Below, in pieces: positions 1 through 12,009 of a stretch of DNA of 64,000 nucleotides. The stretch covers positions 3,317,360 to 3,381,359 of the forward strand of contig CM029631.1 in NCBI GenBank assembly GCA_017311315.1. The letters run 5' to 3'. The translations under genes and the position numbers were made by a program. This DNA comes from Dendrocalamus latiflorus. Taxonomy: Eukaryota > Streptophyta > Magnoliopsida > Poales > Poaceae. How positions within the stretch are numbered: the stretch's first letter is position 1; each line of letters opens with the position of its first letter. Below the pieces are notes generated by a model. It was given only the letters and a program-made list of their open reading frames with translations, searched no databases and had not been told where the DNA came from.

Positions 1-625
1 TTACAGTGACCCAGTCCTTGGCCAAGACACGTATATCCTTGGAGTAGTAGTTGTCTGGTCTTTCCATTGCTTGGCAGGTGCCAGTGGAAGAAATAACCAA
101 TAATTGCACGCAATAACGACAGGATGCTTCACCAGTCACCACTTATCTAAATATAGGAGTACGTACTCCACCTTGTGGGGAATCCATGGCAGCACAGGCA
201 ATCGCCACAACTGAGCGAGGACGTAAGCAATTTTTTTCCCCGATTCCGGTAGAAATTGGACAGTCTAGGGTGAAATTCTCGTGCTTCAAACGGTAAAAAA
301 AACGAGGAGAAACAACTAGAGTCACGAGACGGTAATAGCGGAAAGTTCGCGTTGCTCTATCTTAAGACGAGGTCTCACCTAACATGCTATGCGCTCTACC
401 GGAGTAACTAAGCAAGGGTTGCCAATAATTGTACAGTCTATCTCTGCGCCTGCCGTGTGCGCGTGTCGTCGCAACCAGGCAAAGCAAAAGCCCACTGGTG
501 AAGAGGCAACGAAACGTCCATCCCCAAAGCCCACGACGCGCCACCGAACTGTTCTCCCCTCCCGAGGGGACATTTGTTCGCCCCGCGACGCGACCCAGCC
601 CGACGCGGACAGGAGGACGGGGAGG
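1..625. other. Upstream spacer and 5' flank of the first small gene
   Basis: No gene is recognised in the first 400 bases, which are AT-rich with short open frames only. From about 480 the GC content rises sharply towards the ATG at 626, as grass promoters and 5' leaders often do. Frames open on both strands here are composition effects. Confidence 0.5.
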
Positions 626-973
626 ATGTGCGAGGGGAAGCGCCTCCCCGACGCGAGCCGGCCGGTGTCGGCGGCGGCGGAGCTGCGGCGGAGGGAGGCC
701 GCGGCGGACGCGCACCTGGCGGCGGCGCGGGCGCGGCTGGCGGAGGCGCTCGCGGAGCTGGAGCGGGCGCGGGCGCGCGCCGCGGAGCTGCAGCGGCGCC
801 TGGAGGAGACCTACGGCAAGCGGCGCCGGCTCAAGCGGGTGGCCGCCGCCGTCGGGGCGACCCGCGAGCGGATCCAGGAGACCCGCGCGCGCCTCCAGGA
901 GCAGCAGCAGCTCCTCCCCGCCGAATCCGATCCCACCGCCGCCGCCGCCTCCTCCTCCTCCTCCTCCTCCTAG
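626..973 (+). CDS. Small coiled-coil protein, function unknown (115 aa)
   Basis: The family is not recognised. The frame starts at the ATG at 626 (MCEGKRLPDASRP) and stops at TAG 971-973. Residues of about 18-95 are almost pure charged and alanine-rich heptads (repeated ELRRRE, ARARLAEALAELERARARAAEL, RRLEETYGKRRRLKR) predicting one long coiled coil. A basic KRRRLKR stretch could be a nuclear signal, and the tail is poly-Ala and poly-Ser. The open frame extends upstream to 389, but that part has no coding character, so 626 is preferred. A GTAGAC right after the stop and a CTGCAG at about 1198 could bound a 3'-UTR intron. GC content near 80 percent opens all frames, so the coiled-coil pattern and the clean start are the only support. 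Confidence 0.5.
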   Translation: MCEGKRLPDASRPVSAAAELRRREAAADAHLAAARARLAEALAELERARARAAELQRRLEETYGKRRRLKRVAAAVGATRERIQETRARLQEQQQLLPAESDPTAAAASSSSSSS

Positions 974-3304
974 GTAGACCCCTCCGCTCCTACGCGTTTC
1001 TTGGTCCCTTTTCGCTTGTTGTTTCTCGCCTTGATCGATGGCGCCATCAACCACCTCCTCTTGATTTCTCGATTCAGCAGCGTTGATCAAATCGAATCGA
1101 TTGCGACTTGCTGCTAGTACATTTGTTCTAGTCTACGATCAAACAGTACAAGTATTTAACTAAGGCTATTGTCCTTCTGATTCATCAATCATCTGCAGGG
1201 GCAAGTTGCAGCTGGATGACGCCTGTTGATGCTACACTTCTACAGTGCCACTGCTTTATTTTTCCCTTTCCTTTTCACATTGGGAGCTGGCTACGCTTTG
1301 TAATATACACGACGAGTATTCCATGGAACATCAAAGACTTTGTCATCCAGTGACTGCAATGAATTGGAAGTTAGTAATAGAAACGATCTAGGAATTCTTG
1401 GAGCTGGAATCTTCGGTGACCATTGCTCATATACCTGTGCAAGCATATTCAGCTCCTGTCGTATGGGCAAAATTGTTTGTGGTTCAAGTGATCCGTGTTA
1501 CAACTTACGAGACGGCAGGAAAACCGAAAGGCACGTACCGTTCAGCACTCGCACGAAACCGCATACGCCATTCAGTTGTTCACGCTAACGGCAAGATACC
1601 TGCAATTGCAAGGAAAGAATTTGCGAACCACAATTCCACATTGCTGATCAGACCCAACGTTCACTGTCAACCGGCTGCCTAAGATCACATTTTTTTTAGT
1701 TTTCAGCAGCTTTTATCTTCTTCAATAATTACTATTTATTATATTAATAAATTATAGATAAAAACCATATGCTGCAGTGAAGAGCAGGAGTAATTTAGTA
1801 TATTTCACCAGCCTGGGTTCTTAATGCTTTCACAATAAAAGGTCCTGGTAGCGAAAAGTCCCTACAGAGCTCTTGTATGTACGGTTCCAAGGTACTGCTC
1901 GCAAGTCGCAAGTACCAGTGTCTCCTCTTGTATGCTTGGCAAAGTACCATACAAAAGCAGAGGGCTCAGACATGCTGGGTGGAAAAAATGGCTGTTAGAG
2001 CGCCCGTAGACTCGGTTTAAAATTATTTTAATTATACTTATTAATTAGTTAAATATTAAAATTAGTTGATTTTAAATAAATTTGAATTTTGCTCTATCTC
2101 GGCTCGTTAGCTTATTTCTAAAAAATACTTCTAAACTATACGTAAAATGATATTGAATTAAACTGTGCTAATTTTGAAAAAAGCTCGATAAGACGAGGAC
2201 TTGGCTTGATATCATTGCTGACTCTACCTTCTTCTCTCCTCCATAAACCACATCAATATGGCTAGAGAAAAACACTCGTTTGCCACTTAAGAAATGCCAC
2301 CATTGGACCATAGGAGAGGGAAGAAGAGCACTGCGGCAAAAGAGGGGAAAAGAGCACTATGGCAAAAGTCATAGTCTTTTTATAACTATTATAGTTACGG
2401 ACCAAACAGTAAACAATAAGACTACAGAGAGATCGCAAAGGGGTTGCATAGAGCCTTAGAAACCATGAATATGAGGAATAGAAGTCTATATTACATAAGC
2501 TTATCCTTTCGGGGAAAAATATGAGACCCCGCCTCCTTCATAGCGCCTTAAGGCATATATTTATAGTCATAAGAAAATTTCTTACACAATTCCCCTATCT
2601 GGGCCTACAATCGCAGGAGCAACCTCGTCCTTTCCGTTGTAACGGCCCTCTCGGGCTAGCCACATAGTCGCATGATTATTGTTTTCTCTAACCTTAGCCT
2701 CAAGGCAACAACGTCTTTATTCATTTATTCCTTCCTAACGCACGTCATGGTTATCAATGACGCAATCAAGAACTATGTCATTATTTCTTTGATCTACAGT
2801 CACTTTCAACAATTTTTATGATTACTTAAGGATGTTTGCGGTGTTCATCGAATCGATATTATTATTGGTGAAAATATCTACTTCCTATAATGTAAAGAGA
2901 ATATCTATGAAATATTCGCTTATATTTTATGCACTTTAGTTATATATTTTTTTCTATTCACACAAATCATCCTATAAATAGAGTGGTGGAAGTGGGTCGG
3001 GAGGGACAAAATTAAGAAACTTCCCGCTTTTATTTGTCGTTATGTAACATTACAACTTTTGACATATGATACTTTTCAATGTCATAGTATGTCACTAAAA
3101 ATTGTAAATTTGTAATGCTATGATAATATTCTATTTATGGGTGTAACCGAATCATCTCATACTTTAAAATATGTGAATGGTTAAATATAAATAAAGTTAC
3201 AACCTATTAATTTATTTTAAATTGCAAAATCTATAAGCTTAAATGATTCAAAATATATACGTATCAGTAAAAGTTGTTTAGTATATGTGAACAAATGATA
3301 GGTC
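974..3304. other. AT-rich spacer without recognisable gene
   Basis: Positions 974-1330 look like 3' UTR of the preceding gene. From 1690 the sequence is AT-rich. Positions 1700-1790 resemble, loosely, the MITE-like stretch at 7800-7900 (TTTATTATA core with flanking inverted TTTTATCTT/AAGATAAAA). The block at 2330-2620 might be a decayed LTR fragment, but no ends or coding part were found. Confidence 0.4.
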
Positions 3305-3650
3305 CGACTCTGTTCACGAGCAGAGGATCCGGCTGCTCGCCTTTGATACGCTTGCTCGCCGGCTCCATGGCTTCTTCTTGATTTTCCGACTCTGTTCACG
3401 AGCAGGGGATCCGGCTGCTCGCCTTTGACACCCTCGCTCGCCGGGCCGCCGGCTCCATGGCATCTTCTTGATTTCCCGTGGGTTTCCTTGTGTTAGCAGA
3501 TATTCCAGTATTGTCTACCGCGCAGAGCAGTTGCACAAGCAGAGACGCTGGGATGTTGGCGCCAGTCATCTGCTGCTAGGCTTTGACACGCTTGCTTGCC
3601 GGCTCTGTGGCTTCTTCCTCGTCGGTTTCTTGATTTCCCGTGGGATTTCT
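3305..3650. repeat. Direct repeat, about 84 bp, two good copies plus a diverged third
   Basis: The block beginning GACTCTGTTCACGAGCAG at 3305 recurs at 3389, followed in both by a GGATCCGGCTGCTCGCC stretch and a GGCTCCATGG segment. A third, diverged copy of the second half lies at about 3567-3650 (GCTTTGACACGCTTGC). The copies are moderately GC-rich against an AT-rich background. No coding frame runs through all copies. Confidence 0.7.
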
Positions 3651-4864
3651 TGGATCGGCAGAAGGACCGAGGCTGATCGCCGCGCGATAGCTCCTCGTCT
3701 CTTGCTCAGCAGGCTTCCATGAACCGGCGAACAGGACCAGGTCTAGGCAGACCGCCGTGCCACCGCTCTTCGGCTCTTGCGGCGAGAAGGACGGCGGGCC
3801 GAGACGTAGCTCGAGGTCCATTTACTCCGTCATCTTGGCCATCTCGATTGGTCCACGCAAGGCACCGAAACACACTGCAGCCATCTCTCAATGAGCTTTT
3901 TAGGTTTTCCTCGGAGGCTTGAAATAGGCTAGGGTTTAAGAGAGGATTTAGAGAGAAGCTATTAGTAGCTGTCGTTCTTGAAGAACGTTGTGCTTCGTGC
4001 AAAGGGAATGGAATCAGAGCACTTCACTACTAAGCTATAAATAGGGAGTACTATTGGTTATTTTATATACGGAATCAAAAAAATTTAAAAAGATCAGAAG
4101 TTCTCTCTATCTCTCTATGTTTTTAATCTACTATTTTCTATCTTCTGTGATTGATCTGATTTTGTATAAACAGAGAAATCGAAATAATCGCCAGCGACAA
4201 TTTCTCGACAAAATGCATTCCTATACACGAATCTAGTTAGTGATCGAAGAGAAAAAAATGGGGCACGTCTTAACCGAATATATGGGGTAAGTAACAAACT
4301 TTTCTTATTTCGAACGACAACCAGTTTAACAAAACAAACCTATAGAGATTGTGCGCTGCATTTTGTGGTAGGCATGCATGTAACAGATTTATTTTTTCAG
4401 GAATTTAAACGAGAGATACCCATAGAGACCACAGAATTTTCGCTATATGGACATGAATTGGACTTGGGTACTTCAATCCATCGCAGCGTGTTAAGCATAG
4501 GCGACCATACTGTTACGGTGATGACTCGTGGAGTCATGGTACGTAAAGAAGAAAAATCAATATACCTAAAAAAAGTACTAGCGTTCCAGGCTCTAGCCCA
4601 GTAGTTAAAGAGGCTTTTAAGCCCAGCACATCCCATTTCTATCTGGGCCTTGTCGTGGTAATTGGACAGTGCTATATAGCAAGCACCGTGGGTTAGCTGG
4701 GATTGGGTTTTATTACGGCATGGGCTGTAGTGTTGGTTGCCACATGGACTGGTCATCTCCTTTTCTTAAGAAACGGCCCAGTATTAACTCGGGCTAGATG
4801 GGCCGTTTAGTTGATCAGGTCATCGACCTCGTGACGCGGGCCGCCCCTATCCCTACAGTCGCCA
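3651..4864. other. Spacer without recognisable gene
   Basis: A minus-strand frame ending near 3576 begins MDLELRLGPP at 3821, which resembles an EAR-type LxLxL motif, but nothing else in it matches a transcription factor. The remainder (4000-4860) has only short frames. Confidence 0.35.
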
Positions 4865-5062
4865 GTGGAAGGGCCAGCGTGGGGCTGGGGCGAGAGGATG
4901 GTGGTAGTGGGGGTTCGAAGGCACGCCGTTGGTAGGGAGCTACTCACTTGGGCGCTCGCCAAGGTCGCCGCCGCCGGCGACCGCGTCGCCGCGCTCCACA
5001 CCGCCACAAGCACCACCACTGTTGCAGATGGTGTGTGCTTTGTCTTTCTACTAATTAGTTAG
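4865..5062 (+). pseudogene. Orphan first exon of a USP-domain receptor-like cytoplasmic kinase
   Basis: From about 4898 the frame reads MVVVGVRRHAVGRELLTWAL followed by AKVAAAGDRVAALH. This is the start of the adenine-nucleotide alpha-hydrolase (USP) domain found at the N-terminus of many plant receptor-like cytoplasmic kinases, where a VGV...SRELLTWALVKVA..GDRV.ALHV pattern is typical. The frame stops at 5060-5062. A GT at about 5028 (GCAGATGGTGTGTG) could be the original splice donor. No kinase catalytic exon (HRDLK, DFG) follows in the next 10 kb, where repeats begin instead. It is therefore a gene fragment or the remains of a gene cut off by insertions. The family call is by motif memory. 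Confidence 0.55.
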
Positions 5063-5189
5063 TTAGCTTGACATTTGTTGCTACGATTTTGTTCTTGATT
5101 CATAAGAGCATTGGAATTGGAAAATAGAGGAGACGATCAGAGCTATTGATTCGCTCGCCTCAGTGCTCCGCACGTACGATTGCTTCTAT

Positions 5190-5345
5190 TTCATGAGGTT
5201 TCATAAAGTTTTTTGTAGTGGGTTCATAAAATTGGAAGTTTTTTGTATTGGGTTTATGAAATTGAACTCCAAGTTTCATGAGATTTTATAAAATTTCAGG
5301 AGGTTTCATGACTAATTTTTATGAGGTCTAAAGCCTAATTTCCTT
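5190..5345. repeat. Degenerate TTTCAT-rich repeat block
   Basis: The block is built from variants of TTTCATGAGGTTTCATAAA and GAAATTGAACTCCAAGTTTC. The same units recur in the first intron of the aldehyde oxidase gene at 18480-18870, so this is a dispersed repeat family. No ends are defined. Confidence 0.6.
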
Positions 5346-7062
5346 TTCCTCTTAGAAAATTCCTAATGGCCCTTCTCTCTCGGAAAAATAAAAAAATCCT
5401 AATTTCCCCAACTCAAACCCATCCTAGTGTAATAATAAAATGGGTGTGTTCATTTTTACGGTTTTGTTATACATCGATTAGCTAATTTTTTTTAAAAAAA
5501 TCAATCAAATTTCTAACTTTTGAATCCATTTGGAGATTCGTGCTTCGGCGAGATTATGGTCGTCCTCTTTGGCGATGAGCTTCACTTTCTTTGCTTCCAA
5601 CGCTAGCGTGTCCGGCGACGATGTCATGGTGACGCATTCGTGTACAGTTTCCTCCAATGTTTTCAAAAATCGATTTTAAAAGTGTGTTTTATTTTTTTAC
5701 AAAATGGAGTTGTGTTTAAATTGCTAAATTAGCTTTCATAATTATGTCGTTCGCAGCTTCCTCCGCGAATCGAAACGTAGAACTGAAATAAAATTCAACT
5801 TTGTAAAGGTCCATAACTCAAGGGATTGATTACAACAAAAAGAATAAGCAAGTACTAGTTCAATTCCTATATGAATATGAATAGACCCCCCCCCCCCCCG
5901 GTTCCAAACTGAGGTCTACTCTAACACGTTCTTAAACTGATTTCCTTATAAGTTCCAATTTTTAAATGATTTACAGTTACTTCAGATACTAAACGATCAG
6001 CTCAGAACGGAATTGACTAAGCTAGTACAAGTCACCTAGCAGGAAGCCGTCCATAATGTGCTCATACAACAAGATAAGTACACTTTAATCGAATCAACAT
6101 CCATTTCATCGACAGCGACTGCCACGCCACCGTTTTGAAGCCCAAATCAAAGCCGCCTTCGCGGAGTTGCGTCAGCCAGTACATGACAGAGCATCCAGTT
6201 CTCCACCCTCCCGCACTGAAACCCTGAAAGAGACCAACCCGGTAGATGGCTCGACACGCCGTCGAAAAACTTGACCTAGACCGGCAAGTTGCGCCCACCG
6301 AGCAGCTGGACCACCTAGCTAGAATCCCAGAACGCCGATCTTTTTTCCGGGCTCGGGCTCGGCTCTTCCATTCGATCGAAGGCGTCGTCCTCACGAGCCA
6401 TGTCGCCCGTTTCCCCGTCCGCGCGCGACGAGAATGCTACGGTATGGGCGGAGCCACATTTCTAGCAGAGTAGGCTTCAGCTCAGGGTGTGAAAAAAATA
6501 TTTAATGTATAGTCCAAGTAAATTCAGTTCAGACTAGATAATATTTTCATGGTCTAATCCAGATGGTCTAGATTATTCCACCACTGATTCCGAAATGTAA
6601 CTAAATTTTAGCTCCACCACTGAACCAGAGATGGAATAGTGGCGTGACCGCGCGAGCTAGCGAACGGGAGCCTCGGGAAGGGAAAGGCATTTGGGTTTGT
6701 GTGGAGCGCACGGTGCTACTCTTCGTCCGCGGTATATCCGCGCCGTAAGCACGTGAACGCCGTGGTGGCACGTAGCGTGGGGTGGACGGTACGAGCCCGG
6801 AATCTAGGTGGGGCGGCGTCCGCCGTCCGGCCGCCTTCCACGACCGTGTCCTGCCCCGTGTGATCTTTTATCTGGACTCGAGAATGGATCACTGTCGTGG
6901 CTACATCTTCCTCGTTGATTGAACATCTTATGGCTTAGGGTTTGTTTGCACTGGTGGTGCCAATTTGGCCGTGCGAGTTGTTGCCTGTTGTTAACCAGTC
7001 GGGGCTACTTTGCACTGTGCATCCTTTTCTGCGAAGTTCCTATGGTGGCATGGTGGAATCCA
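5346..7062. other. Spacer with GC-rich islands, no gene recognised
   Basis: There is a 14-base poly-C run at 5886-5899. GC-rich islands lie at 6060-6470 and 6650-6860. A minus-strand frame (6394-6062) has a plausible acceptor before GFSAGGWRTGCSVMYWL, but its product is not recognised. The second island resembles a promoter or a gene remnant without a followable frame. Confidence 0.35.
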
Positions 7063-7529
7063 TACGGGTGAAGACGGACCGAATATGAACGGATGATGGT
7101 TTTGTTAATTTTTTATATTTTTTAAGATACAAATACGAACATAAATATAGAGTGAATATGAATCAAATATGGTTATAAATATTTCTTGAAACATAAAAAC
7201 CCTTTAAATCGTATACACAAAATGAACAAAAAAATATAAATAGTTTACTTAATCTAAACATTCGCGAAGAACATTCATGAATTCTTCATATAAGTTAAGA
7301 TTCCTTCTCTAATTCTATGTATTAATGTATATAATAATATATAATGAGCTACTAAAATATCATATAAACGGGCTGGGATGAAATAGAAGGTATATATTGC
7401 GGATATCTGGCAGGAAAATCCATATTCATTTTCGATCTGATACTATCCGATAAATGTCCAAACCAATAGAATTTGTATTCGAAAATTGTTCGAATCGATC
7501 GAAAACTATCCGATTCGGTTTCATCCCTA
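7063..7529. mobile_element. Small non-autonomous DNA element, same family as 8215-10838
   Basis: The left end TACGGGTGAAGACGGACC and the right end, read inverted as TAGGGATGAAACCGAATCGG, are imperfect inverted repeats. The interior shares a run (AAACATAAAAACCC, then AAATAGTTTA) with 8395-8455. It carries no coding sequence. No clear target duplication was found, so the exact ends are approximate. Confidence 0.5.
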
Positions 7530-7943
7530 TATATACATCATAAATATCTTGAAAACGAAATATTCTCACCTTTCTATACATAAAAACTCCCTTATGTAAA
7601 GAAGAAGATAATATTCGCGTCACAACGGTTAGTCTTTGGGTGGGGTTTTTAGTTGCATTTGATGGTTTAGCACAAGAGCTTGTGAACCGATTGCCACCGA
7701 TAAGACGTTTCGAAAGATTGTCCTAATAAGTTGTTTTGAAAAGATGACGAAAGAATTGTCCCGTTTATTTGTTCGGAGGAAGTTATATGTCTTATTCTTT
7801 TCGGCTTTTCATCTAGCTTTTGGTTTCAATTTCTTTTAATAACTACTATTTATTATACTAAGAAGGCAAAGATAAAAATCATAAGCCATAGGAAAAGAAA
7901 ACATCCCATAAACTATAAGGCGAAAAGAAAAGAATGGGAATGG

Positions 7944-8180
7944 GTGGGTTCGGTTCCACTTATAGCTTTTGCTTTTCACTTTTTGTTACAGTAACTAGTT
8001 TTCAAATGTTACATCTTTTCAAAACGATGTCTATAAGTTGACTGTAGTAGACACTGCACCGAGTTTAGCTATACCAGCAAAAATCATATATGATTATTTT
8101 TTCTTTATACTATCTCTCATGAACAGATAAAATTCAAAAGACATAAATCAAAACCCATGGCTATAAGAAAAAAACCCACC
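7944..8180. mobile_element. MITE, Tourist-like relative of the elements at 42831 and 54774
   Basis: The ends GGGTGGGTTCGGTT and AAAAACCCACC are inverted repeats. The interior shares a characteristic string of blocks with the 42831-43072 element (ACAGTAACTAGTTTTCAAA, TGTAGTAGACACTGCACCGA and GCCAAAA/CCATGGCTATAAG-type ends). The boundaries are estimated. An AT-rich block just before it (7780-7938) may be another decayed MITE. Confidence 0.5.
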
Positions 8181-8214
8181 ATACTTACTAAGCTGAGCCT
8201 GTGCTCTCACACAT

Positions 8215-10838
8215 GTAGGGATGCAAACAGATCGAATACGGACCAATAATAACTCTACCATATTTGTTTTCATATTTTTCCTCTGATGCGGATACGAATA
8301 CAAATACCTCAAATACGAATACAAATACAACTAATATCGAATATAGATACGGAGCAAATACGAATCAAAACGAATATGGTCACGGATATTTATCGAAACA
8401 TAAAAACCCCTTAAACTATATGTCCAAAATCAATGAAAATACATAAATAGTTTATTTGGTCAAAACATTTATGAACTGTAAACAAGCATAAGTATTTTCA
8501 TCCATAATAGAAATATACTCTAGTCGATCAGTATATAGCATAAGTATCGACAACGTGCAATTCATGGAGTACACACGGTGGCAATTTGAACAAACATAAG
8601 AACATAGCATAAGTACTAACACATATACTATTCACACAATCTATCCATTGTAGACTACTGCACTAGCATCTCTCAACCTAGATAGTGAAATCCACATCGA
8701 ACTAAACATATTATTACCTATAGGAACAAAGAAGCATAGCGAGGAACTTAATAGGAAATAGATAACAGGAAAGAAAAGCTGAATACTACAATATTACTTA
8801 ATACTACAAGGTTGGAGCAGAAACACACGGTTGATAGTTCGAAGGCAAAAACATTACCCCAATACTCAAAATGCTTAATTACTCAGCTCCCTAGTCACAG
8901 ACACAGAATACATATTTTATCTTCTCTGGTATCTTTGAATTCCAAGTTGCATACTACAAGATTACTGAAAACGGTACAAATTTGCATCAACTAACCTCTG
9001 CTCCATATTATCATTCCTTCATTTCATCCACCAAGTCCTCCTCTATCTCGACATCACCTAAGACCTCTTGTTCCAGCAAGTTTCATTTCAGTGAATGCTA
9101 CAAGTGGTATGAAATAAAGCCAAACAACTATGTAGTACGATGTAAAGACTAGCAAACCGTTGTCATCAAGTATTTAGGAGATGTGTTTCTTACACTTGGC
9201 ATGCTACTAGCACTTGTAGATTCCATCACAAATCTAGCACAACATAGTAGAGGGAATACATAAGATATCAATGAGGCATGCATATTCTACAAGCTACAAA
9301 GATAGTCTGAAATCTGAATACAACTAACTATACTCACTACATGATTAATGTAATTTTCAAATGGCTTGATCATTCAAGTCTATCATTACAATAGAACCAA
9401 GAAACAACAGGCAGTTGCATATGAAAATACCCCAAATAAGATCTTTTTTCCCTTCAGTGTCATAAATTGTGAAGGATTAGGATGGCATCAGGGAAGGGTC
9501 ATGCCACAAAATGAACTCATTTAGTCTCTAAAACTCAATTTTCTTAGCGACCCAATAATTAGTAGTTTGGTACTGCATCGTATGCTCCGTAACTTTAATT
9601 GACCAAACTTCAGGCAGAACAAAGTTTGCTGTATAATTTGCTCATGAAACTTTGCTGGTGCTTCTTGGCCAAAAAAAATCAACCTTGTAAACATAAATCC
9701 TGCCGATGCTTCTTGTCAAAATAATCCATTCTGCTAAATTATCCTACTGAATGTAGCTCAAATCTTCTCAACAGAGAGAAAAAGATGAACCTAAACCATG
9801 TGAGAAAGTGATCCTTACAAGAGAACTAAATTTTAAGCGACATGTTTTCTATAATGTTGACCACCTCAGCTTTTAGAATATGCCTATAAGAAGTCCACAC
9901 TGGAGCTAAAGGTGAATCATATTAGTCTGCAATTAAATTGATTAAAATGATCATCTGTGAATTGTTGATGCTGATCATCAGAAACCACTATATTCTCAAA
10001 TCTCAACAAGAACAACACTTAATTTACAACGAACTGAAGGTGGCTTCAATCATAAGGGATTTACATTTGGAGGGTGCATCATGCATCTGATATGCACCTA
10101 GAGCTACCGCCTAGCCTACCACTAACGCTGAAGTGGGTGCATCTGATTTGCATCTAGAGCGACATACCAACGAGCAGTGAGGTGGCCCACGGTGAGGGGA
10201 GGTGGCCACGAGGGGGATCCAACGGAGGCGCAAGGTAGCCAGCGGAGGCGCAGAGCCGTGAGGTGGTAAGGGGGAGCTGGCAAAGGTGCAGAGCAGCTGC
10301 CGGAGGCAAGCGAGATGGCCGCCGACGGAGGCACGGGGCCGTGAGGGGGGAGTCGGTAAAGGCGCAGGGCAGCCAGCAGAGGCGATTAAGATTCGGTAGA
10401 CGGCACCATCGACACGATAGTCACACTCGCGCAGTCGGCACTCAGTGGGGGAATGAGGAACCCTAATGGCTACTGCAGACTACGGTAATGCCTGGATGGC
10501 TGGACCGCCTGGCGCCTGGTATTCGCTTAGGTGGGACAGACTGATGGGCCGTCAGCTATTGGGCTGGCAGGGGAGATAAGACAGGCTGTGGGCCGTCGGC
10601 TGTCTTGAGCTGAGTAATGTTGGGCTGAAATTCTGGATATCCGGCTTCGTATTATCCGGATAATTCGTATTCATATTCGTATTCGATGGATATCAGGTTT
10701 ATTGTATTTGTATTTATTTCTGACGAAAAATTTCATATTTATTTTTGATCTGAGAATTATTCGAAAATCTGATCTAATATAATTTGTATTTATTTTCATC
10801 CGTATGAATTAAAAACTATTCAAGCCGTTTCCACCACA
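8215..10838. mobile_element. About 2.6-kb hAT-like element without recognisable transposase
   Basis: The first 200 bases (from TAGGGATGCAAACAGATCG at 8216) are built of short GATACGAATAC/ATACAAATA units. The last 200 bases, inverted, carry the same units (10640-10830). The flanks show a loose 8-base match (TCACACAT on the left, TCACACTA on the right), consistent with a hAT-type target duplication but not exact. The interior is AT-rich to 10080. A GC-rich block at 10080-10470 follows, holding internal repeats (GGAGGCGCA, GAGGTGG). No BED zinc finger or hAT dimerisation domain is visible. Confidence 0.45.
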
Positions 10839-10847
10839 TCACACTAA

Positions 10848-11090
10848 GAGCAAGTCTTATAATACAGCCTTCAGCTGGCTGTATGGATACTTACAGCCTA
10901 CTTATCAGCTTACTCATATAGTAGTTACAGCCAGCTGAAGGCTGTATGATCTACCCCTTCCTCTCACAAAGTTTCTTGGTTCTTGTGTTTCAGCTGGCTG
11001 TAAGCTTATAGCCCACCTCTCTTCTCTCTCCTCCTCTCTCTCCTCCACCTCATCATACAGCCAGCTTACAGCCTCTTATAATACTTGCTC
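10848..11090. mobile_element. Tourist-like (PIF/Harbinger) MITE with TAA duplication
   Basis: The element starts GAGCAAGTCTTATAATACAG and ends with the inverted counterpart (TCTTATAATACTTGCTC). It is flanked on both sides by TAA (10845-10847 and 11091-11093). Subterminal units CAGCTGGCTGTA and TACAGCCAGCTGAAGG repeat in inverted orientation inside. There is no coding potential. It follows the preceding element by nine bases. Confidence 0.8.
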
Positions 11091-11371
11091 TAACAAAAGA
11101 CGGCGACATGCTGGCTACTCCCGAGTCCCGACACGCAGCTCTCTCTCCTCTCGTACTACCACTACTAAAATAGGCCCGAAACCAGCTATTGCACGTTGAC
11201 CCACTGATGATGCGTCGGGACTCGCGGTGAAAGAAAGGACCGACAAACAAAAACAAAACCTCTTGACCGCAACTCTCGCATACTATTATCTCCTCGTGCT
11301 CTTGATCCCATCGTGCATGCTAATATGATATTCCCTGCCTTGTACTATTACATCTACAAAAGTTCATCAAG
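11091..11371. other. Short spacer between two transposable elements
   Basis: No gene or repeat is recognised. The stretch separates the TAA-flanked MITE from the long-TIR element that begins near 11372. Confidence 0.4.
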
Positions 11372-12009
11372 ACTTTTTTTTTCAGCGGATCTGGCACTAT
11401 TAACGACGGTATTTATAAAAGTAACAATATACATGTCGTATTTATAGATATGTCACTTTTGCTGTTTGATGGACGGATGGTAGTGCCGACGAGGTGACGC
11501 ATAGGGGTGCCGTCGGCGACAGGCGCCTGCCACTCCGCTAGCAGATGGCAGGAAGCCTGCCGCCCGGTGAGGAGACGACAGGGATTAGTCGGCTTAATTG
11601 GAGGCTGCAAGATAAAACGATATTAGTCACAATAAATATTTTAAATGTATAATGTGAATCTCATACTCCCGAATATGCAGCGAAGATGAGGAATGGGTAG
11701 CGGTAGTCTGTGCAGTGGTGCGGACATTAAAACTGATGCATCTCGACGATGGACCTACGGCGAGAGAATGCGATGATGTTAGTGGAACGAAAGGCCTAAA
11801 AGGAAAACAAAATATAGGTTTGTACGTAAGTTACCTCCTCGTCGATATGGCACACGGATGATCAGCGGCTAATACTACGACGCCAGGCAGACTCAGTAGA
11901 TTGCGATGGCCGGCCGGACTCGCTAGGTCGCGATGACTTGACGGGTGAGTATGGTGCCCCCACTGGGTGGTTTATGTGCACAGTGTGATCCGTGGAATGG
12001 CCGTAGCTT

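Noticed and set aside
362..1090. Long minus-strand and alternate-frame open frames over the first gene
   Set aside because: They arise from near 80 percent GC. The Gly-rich and Arg-rich translations have no domain, and the coiled-coil frame at 626 explains the region better.
3576..3821. Minus-strand frame beginning MDLELRLGPP, resembling an EAR repression motif
   Set aside because: A six-residue LxLxL match is not enough. No zinc finger, AUX/IAA or other domain follows, and the frame overlaps the tandem repeat.
6062..6394. Possible minus-strand exon with GFSAGGWRTGCSVMYWL
   Set aside because: There is a plausible acceptor, but no recognisable family, no partner exons, and comparable open frames on the other strand.
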